Translations under genes and position numbers: made by a program
The notes under the pieces: generated by a model
The model's input: the letters and a program-made list of their open reading frames with translations, nothing else
Told to the model about the DNA's origin: nothing
Database searches by the model: none
NCBI RefSeq assembly: GCF_011764565.1
Contig: NZ_AP022871.1
Location: forward strand, 4,650,320-4,714,319
DNA: 64,000 nt
Direction: 5' to 3'
DNA from: Phytohabitans suffuscus
GTDB taxonomy: Bacteria > Actinomycetota > Actinomycetes > Mycobacteriales > Micromonosporaceae
Shown here: piece by piece, positions 1 through 8,744 of the stretch
Numbering within the stretch: position 1 is the first letter of the stretch
Layout of the letters: the number at the start of each line of letters is the position of its first letter

Positions 1-554
1 GCGGCCAGGCGGTGCGGATCGCGCCCGCGTCCCGCCCCGACGTGGTGGTGCTCGACCTCCAGCTGCCCGACATCTCCGGCGTCGAGGTGATCCGCGGGCT
101 GCTCGCCACGCTCCCCGGCGTACGGGTGCTCATGCTCTCGGCCAGCGGCGAGGAGCAGAGCGTGCTCGACGCGGTCAAGGCGGGTGCGACCGGCTACCTG
201 GTCAAGTCGGCGAGCCCGGAGGAGTTCCTCGAAGCGGTGCGGCGTACGGCCGACGGCGACGCGGTCTTCACCCCCGGGCTGGCCGGGCTGGTGCTGGGTG
301 AGTACCGGCGGCTGGCCAAGGGCGGCGGCGGGCCGGCGGACGACGAGGCCGCGCCCCGGCTGACCGAGCGGGAGACCGAGGTGCTGCGGCTCGTCGCGAA
401 GGGCCTGTCGTACAAGCAGATCGCCGCCCGCCTCACGCTCTCGCACCGAACGGTGCAGAACCACGTACAGAACACGCTCGGCAAGCTGCAGCTGCACAAC
501 CGGGTGGAGCTGACCCGGTACGCCATCGAGCGAGGGCTCGATTCGCCCGACTGA
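1..554 (+). CDS. LuxR-family two-component response regulator (5' partial)
   Basis: DNA-binding response regulator of the NarL/FixJ type. The gene enters from before the window, so the first acidic residues of the receiver domain are missing. Visible are the phospho-acceptor region (VVVLDLQLPD), the switch lysine (YLVKSAS) and, after a glycine-rich linker, a C-terminal LuxR helix-turn-helix (LTERETEVLRLVAKG, then HRTVQNHVQ). About 184 codons are present of an expected 215-225; the open frame begins at base 3. A partner kinase would normally lie upstream, outside the window. The target genes cannot be inferred. Confidence 0.9.
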   Translation, partial: GQAVRIAPASRPDVVVLDLQLPDISGVEVIRGLLATLPGVRVLMLSASGEEQSVLDAVKAGATGYLVKSASPEEFLEAVRRTADGDAVFTPGLAGLVLGEYRRLAKGGGGPADDEAAPRLTERETEVLRLVAKGLSYKQIAARLTLSHRTVQNHVQNTLGKLQLHNRVELTRYAIERGLDSPD

Positions 555-583
555 TCGCCACCCGGTGCGCTCGACGCCCGGCC

Positions 584-1488
584 CTACCGGCGGCCGGCCG
601 GCACCGGGTGGTGGAGGCGCACCGGGCGGCGGCGATGGGCCGGCGCGACCTGGTGGTGGTGCTGCGGCTCGGCGTAGCGGGCCATCCCGATCACGGCGGC
701 CAGCGTGACCAGGAAGCCGATCATGGCCAGCCACTCCCGGCCCGGCCAGATCCGGTCGCCCAGGAAGAGCAGGCCGATGATGGCGGCCGGCACCGCGCCG
801 GCGGCGTCCATGGCCGCGACGGCGGCTGTCGTGGAGCCGCGCTGCATGGCGAGGCCGAGCAGCAGCTGGCCGACGACGGAGTGGGCCAGCAGCAGGTACA
901 GCAGGGGGTGGATCAGCAGCGCGTCGAACGAGTGCACGGCCGCGAGCGGGCGGGCCGCCACCGCCGCGCCGGAGAAGGCGAGGCCGGCCAGCGAGCCGAG
1001 CGCGACGGAGCCGGGCGGGCCGTGCAGCCGCACCGCGAAGAAGCCCAGCACGCCGATCAGCGCGAGCGCGATCACCAGGGCGGCCAGGCCGAGCGGTCCG
1101 ATCTGGCGGGAGGGGCGGGCTCGGCGGCGAGCACCAGCGCGCCGATGCCGGCGAAGAGCAGCACCAGCAGCGCGACCTCGGCCGCCGGGAGCCGCCACTT
1201 GAGGATCAGCACGCCGAGCACGGCGGTCACGCCGAGGCCGGCGGCCATGCTCGCCTGCACGAGGAAGAGCGGGAGGTCGCGGCGGGCCAGGAAGGCGAGC
1301 AGGAAGCCGAGTGCCTGGCAGGAGAGGCCGACCAGGTAGGTGCGGTGGCTGGCCAGGCGGAGCAGGAGCCCCGGGTCGAACGTGTGGTGGACCGTGGTGC
1401 GGCTGGCGGCCATCGACTGGAGCAGGTTGGCGACGCCGTACGCCAAGATCATTGCCGTGAGGAAACACCAGCCGCCAGTGGATGCCAC
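584..1488 (-). CDS. DMT-like multi-pass membrane protein, frameshifted
   Basis: Integral membrane protein of about 301 residues resembling drug/metabolite (EamA-like) transporters. The N-terminal half reads from the ATG at 1488 (MASTGGWCFLTAMILAYG) in one frame. The C-terminal half, with hydrophobic helices and a FLGDRIWPG segment, reads in the neighbouring frame down to the TAG at 584. The frame changes between about 1100 and 1121 in a C-rich tract. The span is one base short of a multiple of three, so a single lost base explains it. No substrate can be inferred. It is either one intact gene with a sequence error or a recent frameshift mutant. Confidence 0.7.
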
Positions 1489-1547
1489 CCGGCGACTCTA
1501 GCGGGATTGTCCAGTCCCCGCCTCGACGGCTCGCGCCGGACCACCCG

Positions 1548-2360
1548 TCAGAGCGCTTCGATCCCCGGGGCGGTGAGGCGTTCGAGCAGGTCGGCGTGGA
1601 GCTTGCCATTTGTGGCCACCGCGCTGCCGCCACCCGGTCCGGGACGGCCGTCCAGATCGGTGAACGAGCCGCCGGCCTCGGTCACGATGGGCACCAGCGC
1701 GGCGACGTCCCACAGCGACAGCTCCGGCTCGACCATCGCGTCGAGGGCACCTTCGGCCAAGAGCACGTATCCGTAAAAGTCGCCATATGCCCGGCTGCGC
1801 CATGTCTGGCGGAGGATGCTGAGCATCGCGCCGAGCCGGCCGTTCTCCTCCCAGCCCATCAGGTCGGAGTAGCAGAAGCTGGCGTCGGCGAGCCGCCCCA
1901 CGCCCGACACCTTGATCGGCGTGGCCGCGGCGGTGTGCCGCCCAGCGAAGGCACCGTGTCCCAGCGCCGCCCACCAGCGCCGCCCCAGCGCCGGCGCGGA
2001 GACCAGCCCCACCACCGGCTGGTCGCCCTCCATCAGCGCGATCAGCGTCGCCCAGACGGGCACCCCGCGGATGAAGTTCTTCGTGCCGTCGATCGGGTCG
2101 ATCACCCACTGCCGGGTGCCCGGACCGGCCGCCGCCTCGGTCGCGCCGTACTCCTCACCGAGCACCGCGTCGCGCGGCCGGGTGCGGGCGAGCGTGGCGC
2201 GCAGCGCGCGCTCCACCGCCGTGTCGGCGTCGGAGACCGGCGTGAGGTCCGGCTTCGACTCCACGTGCAGGTCGAGCGCCCGGAACCGCGCGGAGGAGAT
2301 CGAGTCGGCGGTGTCAGCGAGCACGTGGGCGAGGGAGAGGTCGTCGGCGTACCGGGCCAT
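1548..2360 (-). CDS. hisN: Histidinol-phosphatase / inositol-monophosphatase family protein
   Basis: Mg-dependent phosphatase of the inositol-monophosphatase fold, 270 residues. The actinobacterial HisN branch removes phosphate from L-histidinol phosphate in histidine synthesis. Motifs seen are the metal ligands GEEYG, the core WVIDPIDGTKNF, and the C-terminal LSLWDVAAL. The frame stays open upstream to 2858, but the ATG at 2360 fits family length and starts with the expected MARYADDLSLAH. It is divergent from the DUF2087 gene, with about 50 bases between them. Related enzymes of the fold act on inositol phosphate, so substrate assignment is by family resemblance. Confidence 0.85.
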   Translation of the reverse strand: MARYADDLSLAHVLADTADSISSARFRALDLHVESKPDLTPVSDADTAVERALRATLARTRPRDAVLGEEYGATEAAAGPGTRQWVIDPIDGTKNFIRGVPVWATLIALMEGDQPVVGLVSAPALGRRWWAALGHGAFAGRHTAAATPIKVSGVGRLADASFCYSDLMGWEENGRLGAMLSILRQTWRSRAYGDFYGYVLLAEGALDAMVEPELSLWDVAALVPIVTEAGGSFTDLDGRPGPGGGSAVATNGKLHADLLERLTAPGIEAL

Positions 2361-2411
2361 GGCGGGAAAGGTAGCTGATCGGAAAGCCCCGCACGCGATA
2401 GCGTCCCCGTT

Positions 2412-2948
2412 ATGAGACCGGATGCGCTGTGTGGCCTGCTCGCCGAGCCGGACCGGCTCACCGCCTTCGCCGCCGTGGTGCTGGGCGCGGCCACCCCCGC
2501 GGCGGTGGCGGCGAGCACGGGCCTGCCGGCCCGCCAGGTCGCCGTCGCGCTCGGCCGCCTGGAGACCGGCGGCCTGGTGGCCACCGTGGACGGACACCTC
2601 GTGGCCGAGGCCACCGCCTTCAAGGAGGCCGTACGCGAGCACGCCCCACCCCCGGCCGCCGAGGTGGACCTCGACCCCGACCGGGCCAAGGCTTCGGTGC
2701 TGCGGATCTTCGTGCGCGACGGCCGGATCGTCCGCATGCCGGCCGCGCGCGGCAAGCGGCGGATCATCCTGGAGCACGTCGCGGCCTCGTTCGAGCCCGG
2801 CATCCGATACCCCGAACGCGCCGTCGACGCGATCCTGCGCGCCTGGCACGACGACCACGCGTCACTTCGCCGCTACATGATCGACGAAGGGCTGATGTCG
2901 CGCGAGGACGGCGTCTACTGGCGCAGCGGCGGCTACGTCCAGGTCTGA
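2412..2948 (+). CDS. DUF2087 domain-containing regulator-like protein
   Basis: A 178-residue protein. The N-terminal third looks like a winged-helix fold (AVAASTGLPARQVAVALGRL, then TGGLVATVDG). The C-terminal part has the DUF2087 pattern: GRIVRMPAARGKR, then an ERAVDAIL helix, an RRYMIDEGLMSR segment and a terminal YWRSGGYV. Proteins of this type are usually annotated as ArsR-like regulators of unknown target. It is transcribed divergently from hisN. Function is otherwise unknown. Confidence 0.8.
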   Translation: MRPDALCGLLAEPDRLTAFAAVVLGAATPAAVAASTGLPARQVAVALGRLETGGLVATVDGHLVAEATAFKEAVREHAPPPAAEVDLDPDRAKASVLRIFVRDGRIVRMPAARGKRRIILEHVAASFEPGIRYPERAVDAILRAWHDDHASLRRYMIDEGLMSREDGVYWRSGGYVQV

Positions 2949-2951
2949 ACC

Positions 2952-3005
2952 CAGATCGTGGCACCTGGCTGTCGCGCTATGGCAGCAGCCGGATACCACG
3001 ATCTG
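2952..3005. repeat. Palindromic repeat R2, copy 1
   Basis: A 54-bp imperfect palindrome with arms CAGATCGTGG and CCACGATCTG. The same arms recur at 13337, 13552, 54890, 55047 and 55466, and as halves at 13194 and 13923. It sits four bases after the DUF2087 stop codon. Confidence 0.7.
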
Positions 3006-3040
3006 CGCCGAGACGACGCCGGCGCGCCGGGGTCGTGTGA

Positions 3041-3100
3041 CCGCGGAGGGCGAGGCCGCGGGAGCAACGGTCTGGACCAGCGCGGACATCGCGGCAGCTC
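3041..3100 (-). repeat. Dispersed repeat R1, copy 1
   Basis: A 60-bp copy of a repeat also found at 12951, 27503, 33411 and 54514. Its ends read GAGCTGCCGCGATGTCCGC on the minus strand. It contains the shared core GGTCCAGACCGTTGCTCCCG and a GCGGCCTCGCCCTCCGC tail. Non-coding. Confidence 0.7.
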
Positions 3101-3131
3101 AAGGTCCCTTGATTTTGATCTTTTCAGGTAC

Positions 3132-3302
3132 CTAGGGCGTGTTTCATAAGGGCATGCCCGGCCTGCGGCGGGCCCAGACGGCGACCAGCGGCACCGGACG
3201 AAAGGCCACATACAACACCGGTATGCGACCTTCCGGCCGGCACCACCGGACGCCGCCTGGACCTCGCCTCGGCTCGACCGACCCTTATGAAACACGGCCT
3301 AG
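3132..3302. mobile_element. MITE-like element with 19-bp terminal inverted repeats
   Basis: About 170 bp bounded by inverted repeats that match at 18 of 19 positions (left AGGGCGTGTTTCATAAGGG). CTAG is present at both outer ends (3132-3135 and 3299-3302), which would fit a CTAG or TA target duplication. There is no open reading frame inside. The termini resemble those of IS5-group elements, so this is probably a non-autonomous derivative. That assignment is inference; the inverted repeat itself is seen directly. Confidence 0.65.
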
Positions 3303-3305
3303 ACG

Positions 3306-4821
3306 CAATGCCGGGTAGTTAAGGATTTTGGCTGGTTGTCAAGCGTGGCGTGAGGACGTAGGCGGCGGGGTCTCGGTATAGAGGTTTGTCACTCGAAGAC
3401 AGCCTCTGGACCGGGAGCCCCGCCGTTGGAACACTCTGCCATCACCCGCACAATCACCGTGGCTGCGGGTCGATTCGCGCCGGGGCATCTGGGCGAGTTG
3501 ACCCAGCAGGTGCCCTTCGAGATGGTCGATGCCGTCCTGGCCGAGACCCGTACCGCCCAACGCCGTATCCGTGATCTTCCGGCTCGAGTGGTGGTGTATC
3601 TGCTGCTGGCCGGGTCTCTGTTCGCCGAGCTCGGCTACCGGCAGGTCTGGCTTCGCCTAGTCGCCGGGCTGGACGGCCTGCCGGTGCCGGACCCGACCGA
3701 GGCGGCGTTGACCAAGGCCCGACACCGGCTCGGCCCGGCACCCTTGCGGGCGTTGTTCGACCTGCTCCGCGGCCCCGCCGCCACGGCTGGGCCGGTGCGC
3801 TGGAAAGGACTGCTCGTCTGCGCGATCGACGCCACGATCATGAGCGTGGCGGACAGCCCCGCGAATCTGACCGTATTCACCAAACAGCGCGGCGGCCGCT
3901 GCGGCGGTGGTAGCTACCCGACGACGCGGGTGTCGACCCTGCTGACCCGCGGAACCCGAACAATCATCGACGCCGTGTTCGGCCCCGCCACCATCGGAGA
4001 GATCGCCTACGCCCAACGTCTGCCGCCCAGCATGCATACCGGCATGCTGATCCTGGCCGACCGCTACTACGCAGCCGGGCACCTACTCGCCGCGATCGCC
4101 GACACCGGCGCAGACCTGATCGTGCGAGCCAGAACCGGCAAGACCGGACCGAAACTACCGATCCTGCGCCGTCACCGCGACGGCTCCTACCGATCGGCCT
4201 TCGGCGGCAAACCCGTGCGTGTCATCGACGCCGAGATCACCATCACGACCACCACCGGCACCCACACCGGCGTCTACCGGCTGATCACCACACTCCTCGA
4301 CGAACGCCGCCACCCCGCCGCCGCACTGATCCGGCTCTACCACGAACGCTGGGAAATCGAGACCGCCTACCTCGAGCTGAAATCCTCGATCCTCGGCAGC
4401 CGGGTCCTACGCGCCCGCACCCCAACCGGCATCACCCAAGAAATCTACGCCCTACTGGTCACCTACCAGATCCTGCGCACCGCCATGACCGACGCCACGA
4501 ACACCGTCCCAGGCATCGACCCGGACCGGGCCAGCTTCACCACCGCACTACACGCCGCCCGCGACCAACTCATCCAAGCCAACGGCATCATCGCCGACAC
4601 CATCATCGACCTAGCCGGCCGAATCGGGCGACTGGTCCTGGACAACCTCCTACCCGACCGGCGACCACGCATCAACGCCCGCACCGTCAAACGCGCCATC
4701 TCCAAATACAACGCCCGCGGCCCCAACATCGACCGACGAACCTACAAAACCACCCTCAACATCAACATCCTCGCCGGACCAACCTTGACAACCGCCCCAG
4801 AACCCTAACTACCTGGCATTG
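3306..4821 (+). mobile_element. IS4-family insertion sequence
   Basis: A 1,516-bp element with 38-bp imperfect terminal inverted repeats (31 of 38 matching; 3306-3343 and 4784-4821). It encloses one transposase gene. The flanks GGCCTAGACG (3296-3305) and GCCCTAGACG (4822-4831) match at 9 of 10 positions, as expected of a slightly diverged target duplication. The insertion lies just beyond the stop codon of rsgA and immediately right of the MITE-like element. Confidence 0.8.
3426..4808 (+). CDS. IS4-family transposase
   Basis: DDE transposase of 460 residues, full length for this IS4 subgroup. An N-terminal IS4 domain (PFEMVDAVLAETRTAQRR, then LPARVVVYLLLAGSLF) precedes the catalytic core. 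Active-site candidates are the aspartates in CAIDATIMSVAD and LADRYYAAG, and the glutamate within the YREK signature YHERWEIETAYLELK. Start is at 3426 (GTG or TTG-type first codon in the frame). The gene lies inside intact terminal repeats and shows no frameshift, so the element may still be active. Codons at its 3' end are somewhat richer in A and T than the neighbours. Confidence 0.92.
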   Translation: MEHSAITRTITVAAGRFAPGHLGELTQQVPFEMVDAVLAETRTAQRRIRDLPARVVVYLLLAGSLFAELGYRQVWLRLVAGLDGLPVPDPTEAALTKARHRLGPAPLRALFDLLRGPAATAGPVRWKGLLVCAIDATIMSVADSPANLTVFTKQRGGRCGGGSYPTTRVSTLLTRGTRTIIDAVFGPATIGEIAYAQRLPPSMHTGMLILADRYYAAGHLLAAIADTGADLIVRARTGKTGPKLPILRRHRDGSYRSAFGGKPVRVIDAEITITTTTGTHTGVYRLITTLLDERRHPAAALIRLYHERWEIETAYLELKSSILGSRVLRARTPTGITQEIYALLVTYQILRTAMTDATNTVPGIDPDRASFTTALHAARDQLIQANGIIADTIIDLAGRIGRLVLDNLLPDRRPRINARTVKRAISKYNARGPNIDRRTYKTTLNINILAGPTLTTAPEP

Positions 4822-4824
4822 GCC

Positions 4825-5859
4825 CTAGACGGCGTCGGTGGGCGAGGCTTCGGGGTCGGGGTCGCCGGACCGGGAGGCCAGCAGGCGGCGGTACGAGCGC
4901 AGCCGCCGCTCGTCCGCGTGCCCGGCGGCGACCCAGGCGTCCAGCGCGCACCCCGGGTCGTCAGCGGTGTGCTCGCAGCCGGGCGGGCAGTCGACGGTCG
5001 CCTCGACCAGGTCGGGAAAGCCGTGCAGGAGGCTCTCCGCGGAGACGTGGGCGAGGCCGAAGCTGCGTACCCCCGGGGTGTCGATGATCCAGGTCGGCTT
5101 GTCGACCGGAAGCTGGAGCGCGACGGCGCTGGTCGACGTGTGCCGCCCCTTGCCCGCCGCGCTGACCGCGCCGACCGCGCGGTCGGCGTCCGGCACGAGG
5201 CGGTTGACGAGCGTGGACTTGCCCACGCCGGAGTGGCCGACGAGCACCGAGATCCGCCCGGTGAGCGCGTCCCGCAGGTCGTCGACGCCGGTGTCCGGGC
5301 GGCAGAGCACGTGCGGGAGGTCGAGCTCGGCGTAGTAGCCGAGCACCGCGTCCGGTCCGGCCAGGTCGGCCTTGGTGAGGCAGAGTAGCGGGTCGATGTC
5401 GGCGTCGTACGCGGCGACCAGGCACCGGTCGATGAAACCCGTGCGCGGCGGCGGGTCGGCGAGGGAGCTGACGATCACCAGCTGGTCGGCGTTGGCGACC
5501 ACGACCCGCTCGATCCGCCCCTCGGTCGTGGTGTCGTCGTCATCGGCGGTGCGCCGCAGCACCGAGGTGCGCTCGGCGATCCGGACGATGCGGGCGAGCG
5601 CCCCGGGCGCCCCGGACACGTCGCCGACCAGCGCCACCCGGTCGCCGACCACCACCGACTTGCGACCCAGCTCGCGGGCCCGCATGGCGGTGACGCTCGC
5701 GTCGCCGACCTGGCAGGTGTATCGCCCGCGGTCGACCGCGACCACGAACCCCTCGACCGCGTCGGCGTGCTTGGGTCGGGTGCGGGTGCGGGGGCGCGAG
5801 GAACGGGACGGGCGGACGCGTACGTCGTCCTCGTCGTACTCCCGCCGCTTCCCCGTCAG
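4825..5859 (-). CDS. rsgA: Ribosome small-subunit-dependent GTPase A
   Basis: Circularly permuted GTPase that helps late maturation of the 30S ribosomal subunit. Motifs appear in permuted order: CLTKADLAGPD (G4), GHSGVGKSTLVNRL (G1), DTPGVRSFGL (G3). A zinc-binding tail follows, with CPPGCEHTADDPGC. The conserved N-terminal segment (KRREYDEDDVRVRP) extends upstream of the first GTG at 5745. An in-frame stop precedes it, and only a CTG at 5857-5859, after a GGGAGGGG tract, could start it. I therefore place the start at the CTG (344 residues); the alternative GTG start gives 306. It lies 9 bases downstream of aroA on the same strand. Confidence 0.87.
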   Translation of the reverse strand: MTGKRREYDEDDVRVRPSRSSRPRTRTRPKHADAVEGFVVAVDRGRYTCQVGDASVTAMRARELGRKSVVVGDRVALVGDVSGAPGALARIVRIAERTSVLRRTADDDDTTTEGRIERVVVANADQLVIVSSLADPPPRTGFIDRCLVAAYDADIDPLLCLTKADLAGPDAVLGYYAELDLPHVLCRPDTGVDDLRDALTGRISVLVGHSGVGKSTLVNRLVPDADRAVGAVSAAGKGRHTSTSAVALQLPVDKPTWIIDTPGVRSFGLAHVSAESLLHGFPDLVEATVDCPPGCEHTADDPGCALDAWVAAGHADERRLRSYRRLLASRSGDPDPEASPTDAV

Positions 5860-5868
5860 GACCCCTCC

Positions 5869-7166
5869 CTAGCTTCCAGCCACCATTGCTGACCATAGCG
5901 CCGGAAACTCGGGCAGGGTCTTCGACGTGCATGCCACGTCGTCGACCTCGACGCCGGGAACGGCCAGCCCGACGACCGCGGCGGCGTGGGCGAGCCGGTG
6001 GTCGTCGTACGTCTGGAAGGGTGCGCCGCGCAGCGGGCGGGGCCGGATCTCCAGCCCGTCGTGGCTCTCGGTCACGTCGGCGCCGAGTGCCTTCAGCTCG
6101 CGGGCCAGCGCGGCGACGCGGTCGGTCTCGTGGCCGCGGATGTGCGCGACCCCGCGCAGGCTGGACGGCGAGTCGGCGAGCGCGGCCAGCGCCGCCAGCA
6201 CCGGGGTCAGCTCGCTGACGTCGGACAGGTCGGCGTCCAGCCCGTGCACGACCCCGGTGCCGCGCACGGTCAGCCCGTCGGTGCCCAGGGAGACCTCGCC
6301 GCCCATCTCGTGCAGCAGGGCGCGGAGCCGGTCGACCGGCTGGGAGCTGGTGCGCGGCCACCCGAGCAGCGTCACCTCGCCGCCGGTGACGAGCGCGGCG
6401 GCGAAGAACGGCGCGGCGCCGGAGAGATCGGGCTCGATGATCCAGGCCCGCCCGGAGAGCCGGCCGGGCTGCACCGCCCAGACGTCCGGGGTGGTGTCGT
6501 CGACCGCCCCGCCGGCCGCGCGCAGCATCAGCGCGGTCATCCGCAGGTGTGGGGCCGAAGGGACGGGCGGGCCGGCGTGGCGCACCACCACCCCGCGCTC
6601 GAACGCGGCGCCGGCCAGCATCAGCCCGGAGACGAACTGGCTGGAGGCGGAGGCGTCGAGCTGGACCTCGCCGCCGGTCACCCGGCCGGTGCCGTGCACG
6701 GCCAGCGGCAGCCCGCCGATCTCGGACGAGTCGATGCGGACGCCGAGCGTGCGCAGCGCACCCACCAGCGGACCGAGCGGCCGCTGCCGGGCGCGGGGTC
6801 ACCGTCGAACGTGACCGTGCCGTCGGCCAGCGCCGCCACCGGCGGGACGAAGCGCATGACCGTGCCGGCGAGACCGACGTCGATGTGTGCCGGGCCGGCC
6901 AGCGGGTTGGGTCGGACCACCCAGCGATCGTCGTCCAGTGTGGACACCTGCGACCCCATCGCGCGCAGCCCGGCGGCCATCAGCTCGGTGTCGCGGGCGC
7001 GCAGGGGGCGGCGCAGGGTCGAGGGGCCGTCGGCGATCGCGCTGAGCACGAGCGCCCGCGCGGTCATCGACTTGGAGCCGGGCAGGCGCACGGTGGTCGC
7101 GACCGGGTCCTTGGCGGTCGGCGCGGTCCACGGGACAGGGGCGCGGGTCGCGGTCGTCTGGGCCAC
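5869..7166 (-). CDS. aroA: 3-phosphoshikimate 1-carboxyvinyltransferase (EPSP synthase), frameshifted
   Basis: Transfers the enolpyruvyl group of PEP to shikimate-3-phosphate in aromatic amino-acid synthesis. The N-terminal part (from 7166) shows LPGSKSMTARALVLSA and LAGTVMRFVPP. The C-terminal part shows LDASASSQFVSGLMLAG, DVSELTPVLAALAAL and DDHRLAHAAAVVGLAVPG. The two lie in different frames, joined at a GGGG run near 6795-6799, where family proteins read FDGDPRARQRPLGPL. One added base gives 432 residues, normal for the family. Because the gene is normally essential in prototrophs and both halves are well conserved, a sequence error is the likelier explanation. Confidence 0.9.
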
Positions 7167-7253
7167 CCGTACAGTCTGCCGTCCGCCGCGGACAACTGGT
7201 GATCGCCGTTCCGTCTTCTCCCGAGTGTCGAGACGGGCGGGGCCCTCACCGAG

Positions 7254-7311
7254 CCCGCTTCGCAGGCTGCGCCTCGCCCGCCTCGCCCGTTTCGCAGGCT
7301 GGGCCTCGCCC
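7254..7311. repeat. 26-bp direct repeat, two units
   Basis: Two copies of a 26-bp unit start at 7254 and 7286 and differ at two positions. They share the core TTCGCAGGCTG followed by CCTCGCCC. They lie in the gap between aroA and the SRAP gene. Confidence 0.6.
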
Positions 7312-7333
7312 TTGGCGCGGTAGCGTGAGGCGC

Positions 7334-8047
7334 ATGTGCGGCCGGTACGCGACCACCCGCAGCGCGGCGGACCTCAGCGCGCTCTTCGAGGCGTACGACG
7401 ACACGGCCGGGTCCCTGGGGCCCGACTACAACGTGGCTCCCACCGATCCCGTGCCGATCGTGCGGATGTCCACCTCGCGCGGGGAGCGGGTGCTGGCCGC
7501 GGCCCGGTGGGGTCTGGTGCCGACGTGGGCCAAGGACGCCAAGGGCGCGGCCCGGATGATCAACGCGCGGGCCGAGACGGTGGCCACGTCGAGCGCGTAC
7601 TCGTCGCCGTTCGCCAAGCGCCGCTGCCTGGTGCCGGCCGACGGCTGGTACGAGTGGCTGCGCCGCCCCGACGGGCGCAAGCAGGCGTACTTCATGACAC
7701 CCGCGCACGGCGGCGTGCTCGCCATGGCCGGCCTGTGGTCGCCGTGGGGCGAGGGGCTGACGTTCAGCGTGGTGACGACGGCGGCGATCGGCGACCTGGC
7801 GCTGGTGCACGACCGGATGCCGCTGCTGCTGCCGTGGCAGCGGTGGGCCGGGTGGCTGGCCGGCGGCGGCGAGCCCGAGGAGCTGCTGACCGCGCCGAGC
7901 GACGAGTTCCTGGCCGGGCTGGAGATCCGTCCGGTGGGCTCGGACGTCGGCGACGTACGCAACGACGGCCCGCATCTTGTCGCGCGGGTGCCCGGCGGGT
8001 CGCCCGGTGGGCCTCCCGAAGAACCGGTCGAGTTGACGCTATTTTGA
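7334..8047 (+). CDS. SOS response-associated peptidase (SRAP / YedK / HMCES family)
   Basis: SRAP proteins protect abasic sites in single-stranded DNA by forming a covalent thiazolidine link through Cys2. The protein begins MCGRYATTR, so the catalytic cysteine becomes N-terminal once Met is removed. The ATG at 7334 is thus fixed, and the longer upstream frame from 7199 is not. Also seen are YNVAPTDPVPIV, RWGLVPTWAKD, NARAET (active-site Glu), CLVPADGWYEW and LVHDRMPLLL. The protein is 237 residues, typical. It is divergent from aroA, as in mycobacteria. Confidence 0.93.
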   Translation: MCGRYATTRSAADLSALFEAYDDTAGSLGPDYNVAPTDPVPIVRMSTSRGERVLAAARWGLVPTWAKDAKGAARMINARAETVATSSAYSSPFAKRRCLVPADGWYEWLRRPDGRKQAYFMTPAHGGVLAMAGLWSPWGEGLTFSVVTTAAIGDLALVHDRMPLLLPWQRWAGWLAGGGEPEELLTAPSDEFLAGLEIRPVGSDVGDVRNDGPHLVARVPGGSPGGPPEEPVELTLF

Positions 8048-8120
8048 TCGCCGGTGTTTCTGATTGGTTACCGCTCTTCTGACCCACCGTGATCAGAAAA
8101 AGTACCGAGCGATAGCACAC

Positions 8121-8132
8121 GGGAGCGCTCCC
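8121..8132. promoter_or_regulatory. LacI-type operator-like palindrome
   Basis: Perfect 12-bp palindrome GGGAGCGCTCCC, matching 13 of 14 bases of the TGGGAGCGCTCCCA operator known for CebR-type LacI regulators of actinobacteria. It lies about 190 bases before the WhiB gene. A second copy occurs at 61914-61925. Binding is inferred from the sequence only. Confidence 0.45.
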
Positions 8133-8318
8133 ATCACGCTGTGTGTTGATTTCCACTATTCGTGGTGAATAGACGATTGGCCTTTCGGCCAGGATCTATG
8201 CAACCCCTTGAATTGCAAGGCGCGAATGCGATAGAACACAGCGCCGGCAGAGGTGTCGATTCGCACTGGGCGGACGGCAAAGACCATTACTTCGCCGGTC
8301 CCACGGGGAGGTGGGTGG

Positions 8319-8717
8319 ATGACACGGGCGCGGATGCCACGCCCGCACGAGGTTGCCGCCGCACGGCGTGACCCGAGGCTGCTTCGGGCGCTGAGCGAGC
8401 GGCAGTTCGACGATGCGTGGCGCACGCGAGGCGTGTGCCAGAGTGTGGACCCCGAGACGTTCTTCCCGGCGCCCAGCGAGCCGGCGGACGCCGCGGTGGC
8501 CCTCTGTCGCACGTGCGACGTGCAGGGCGCCTGCCTGGCCTGGGCTCTCGAGGTGGGTGACTGTCACGGCGTCTGGGGCGCCACGACACCACGCGAGCGC
8601 CGGGCGATGCTCGTCGCCTGGCGCGGCCAGGTGCAGCGCGACGGCGAGGCGGTCGAGGGTGCGGGCCCGCCGGTCCGCGACCAGCTCCTGACCCTGGTCC
8701 CGCTGCACACACGCTGA
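8319..8717 (+). CDS. WhiB-family iron-sulfur transcriptional regulator
   Basis: A 132-residue WhiB-like protein expected to bind a 4Fe-4S cluster. The four cysteines are present: one in GVCQSVDPETFFP, two in CRTCDVQGAC and one contributed by the spacing between these segments. The G-V-W-G turn (HGVWGATTPRERRAM) follows. The ATG at 8319 is preceded by GGGGAGGTGGG and is preferred over the frame's earlier start at 8253. It is longer than WhiB1 at both ends, with an N-terminal extension rich in arginine. The exact WhiB/Wbl subclass could not be decided. Confidence 0.9.
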   Translation: MTRARMPRPHEVAAARRDPRLLRALSERQFDDAWRTRGVCQSVDPETFFPAPSEPADAAVALCRTCDVQGACLAWALEVGDCHGVWGATTPRERRAMLVAWRGQVQRDGEAVEGAGPPVRDQLLTLVPLHTR

Positions 8718-8744
8718 TCGTCCCGCCTGGGTGAGGATGGGCTG

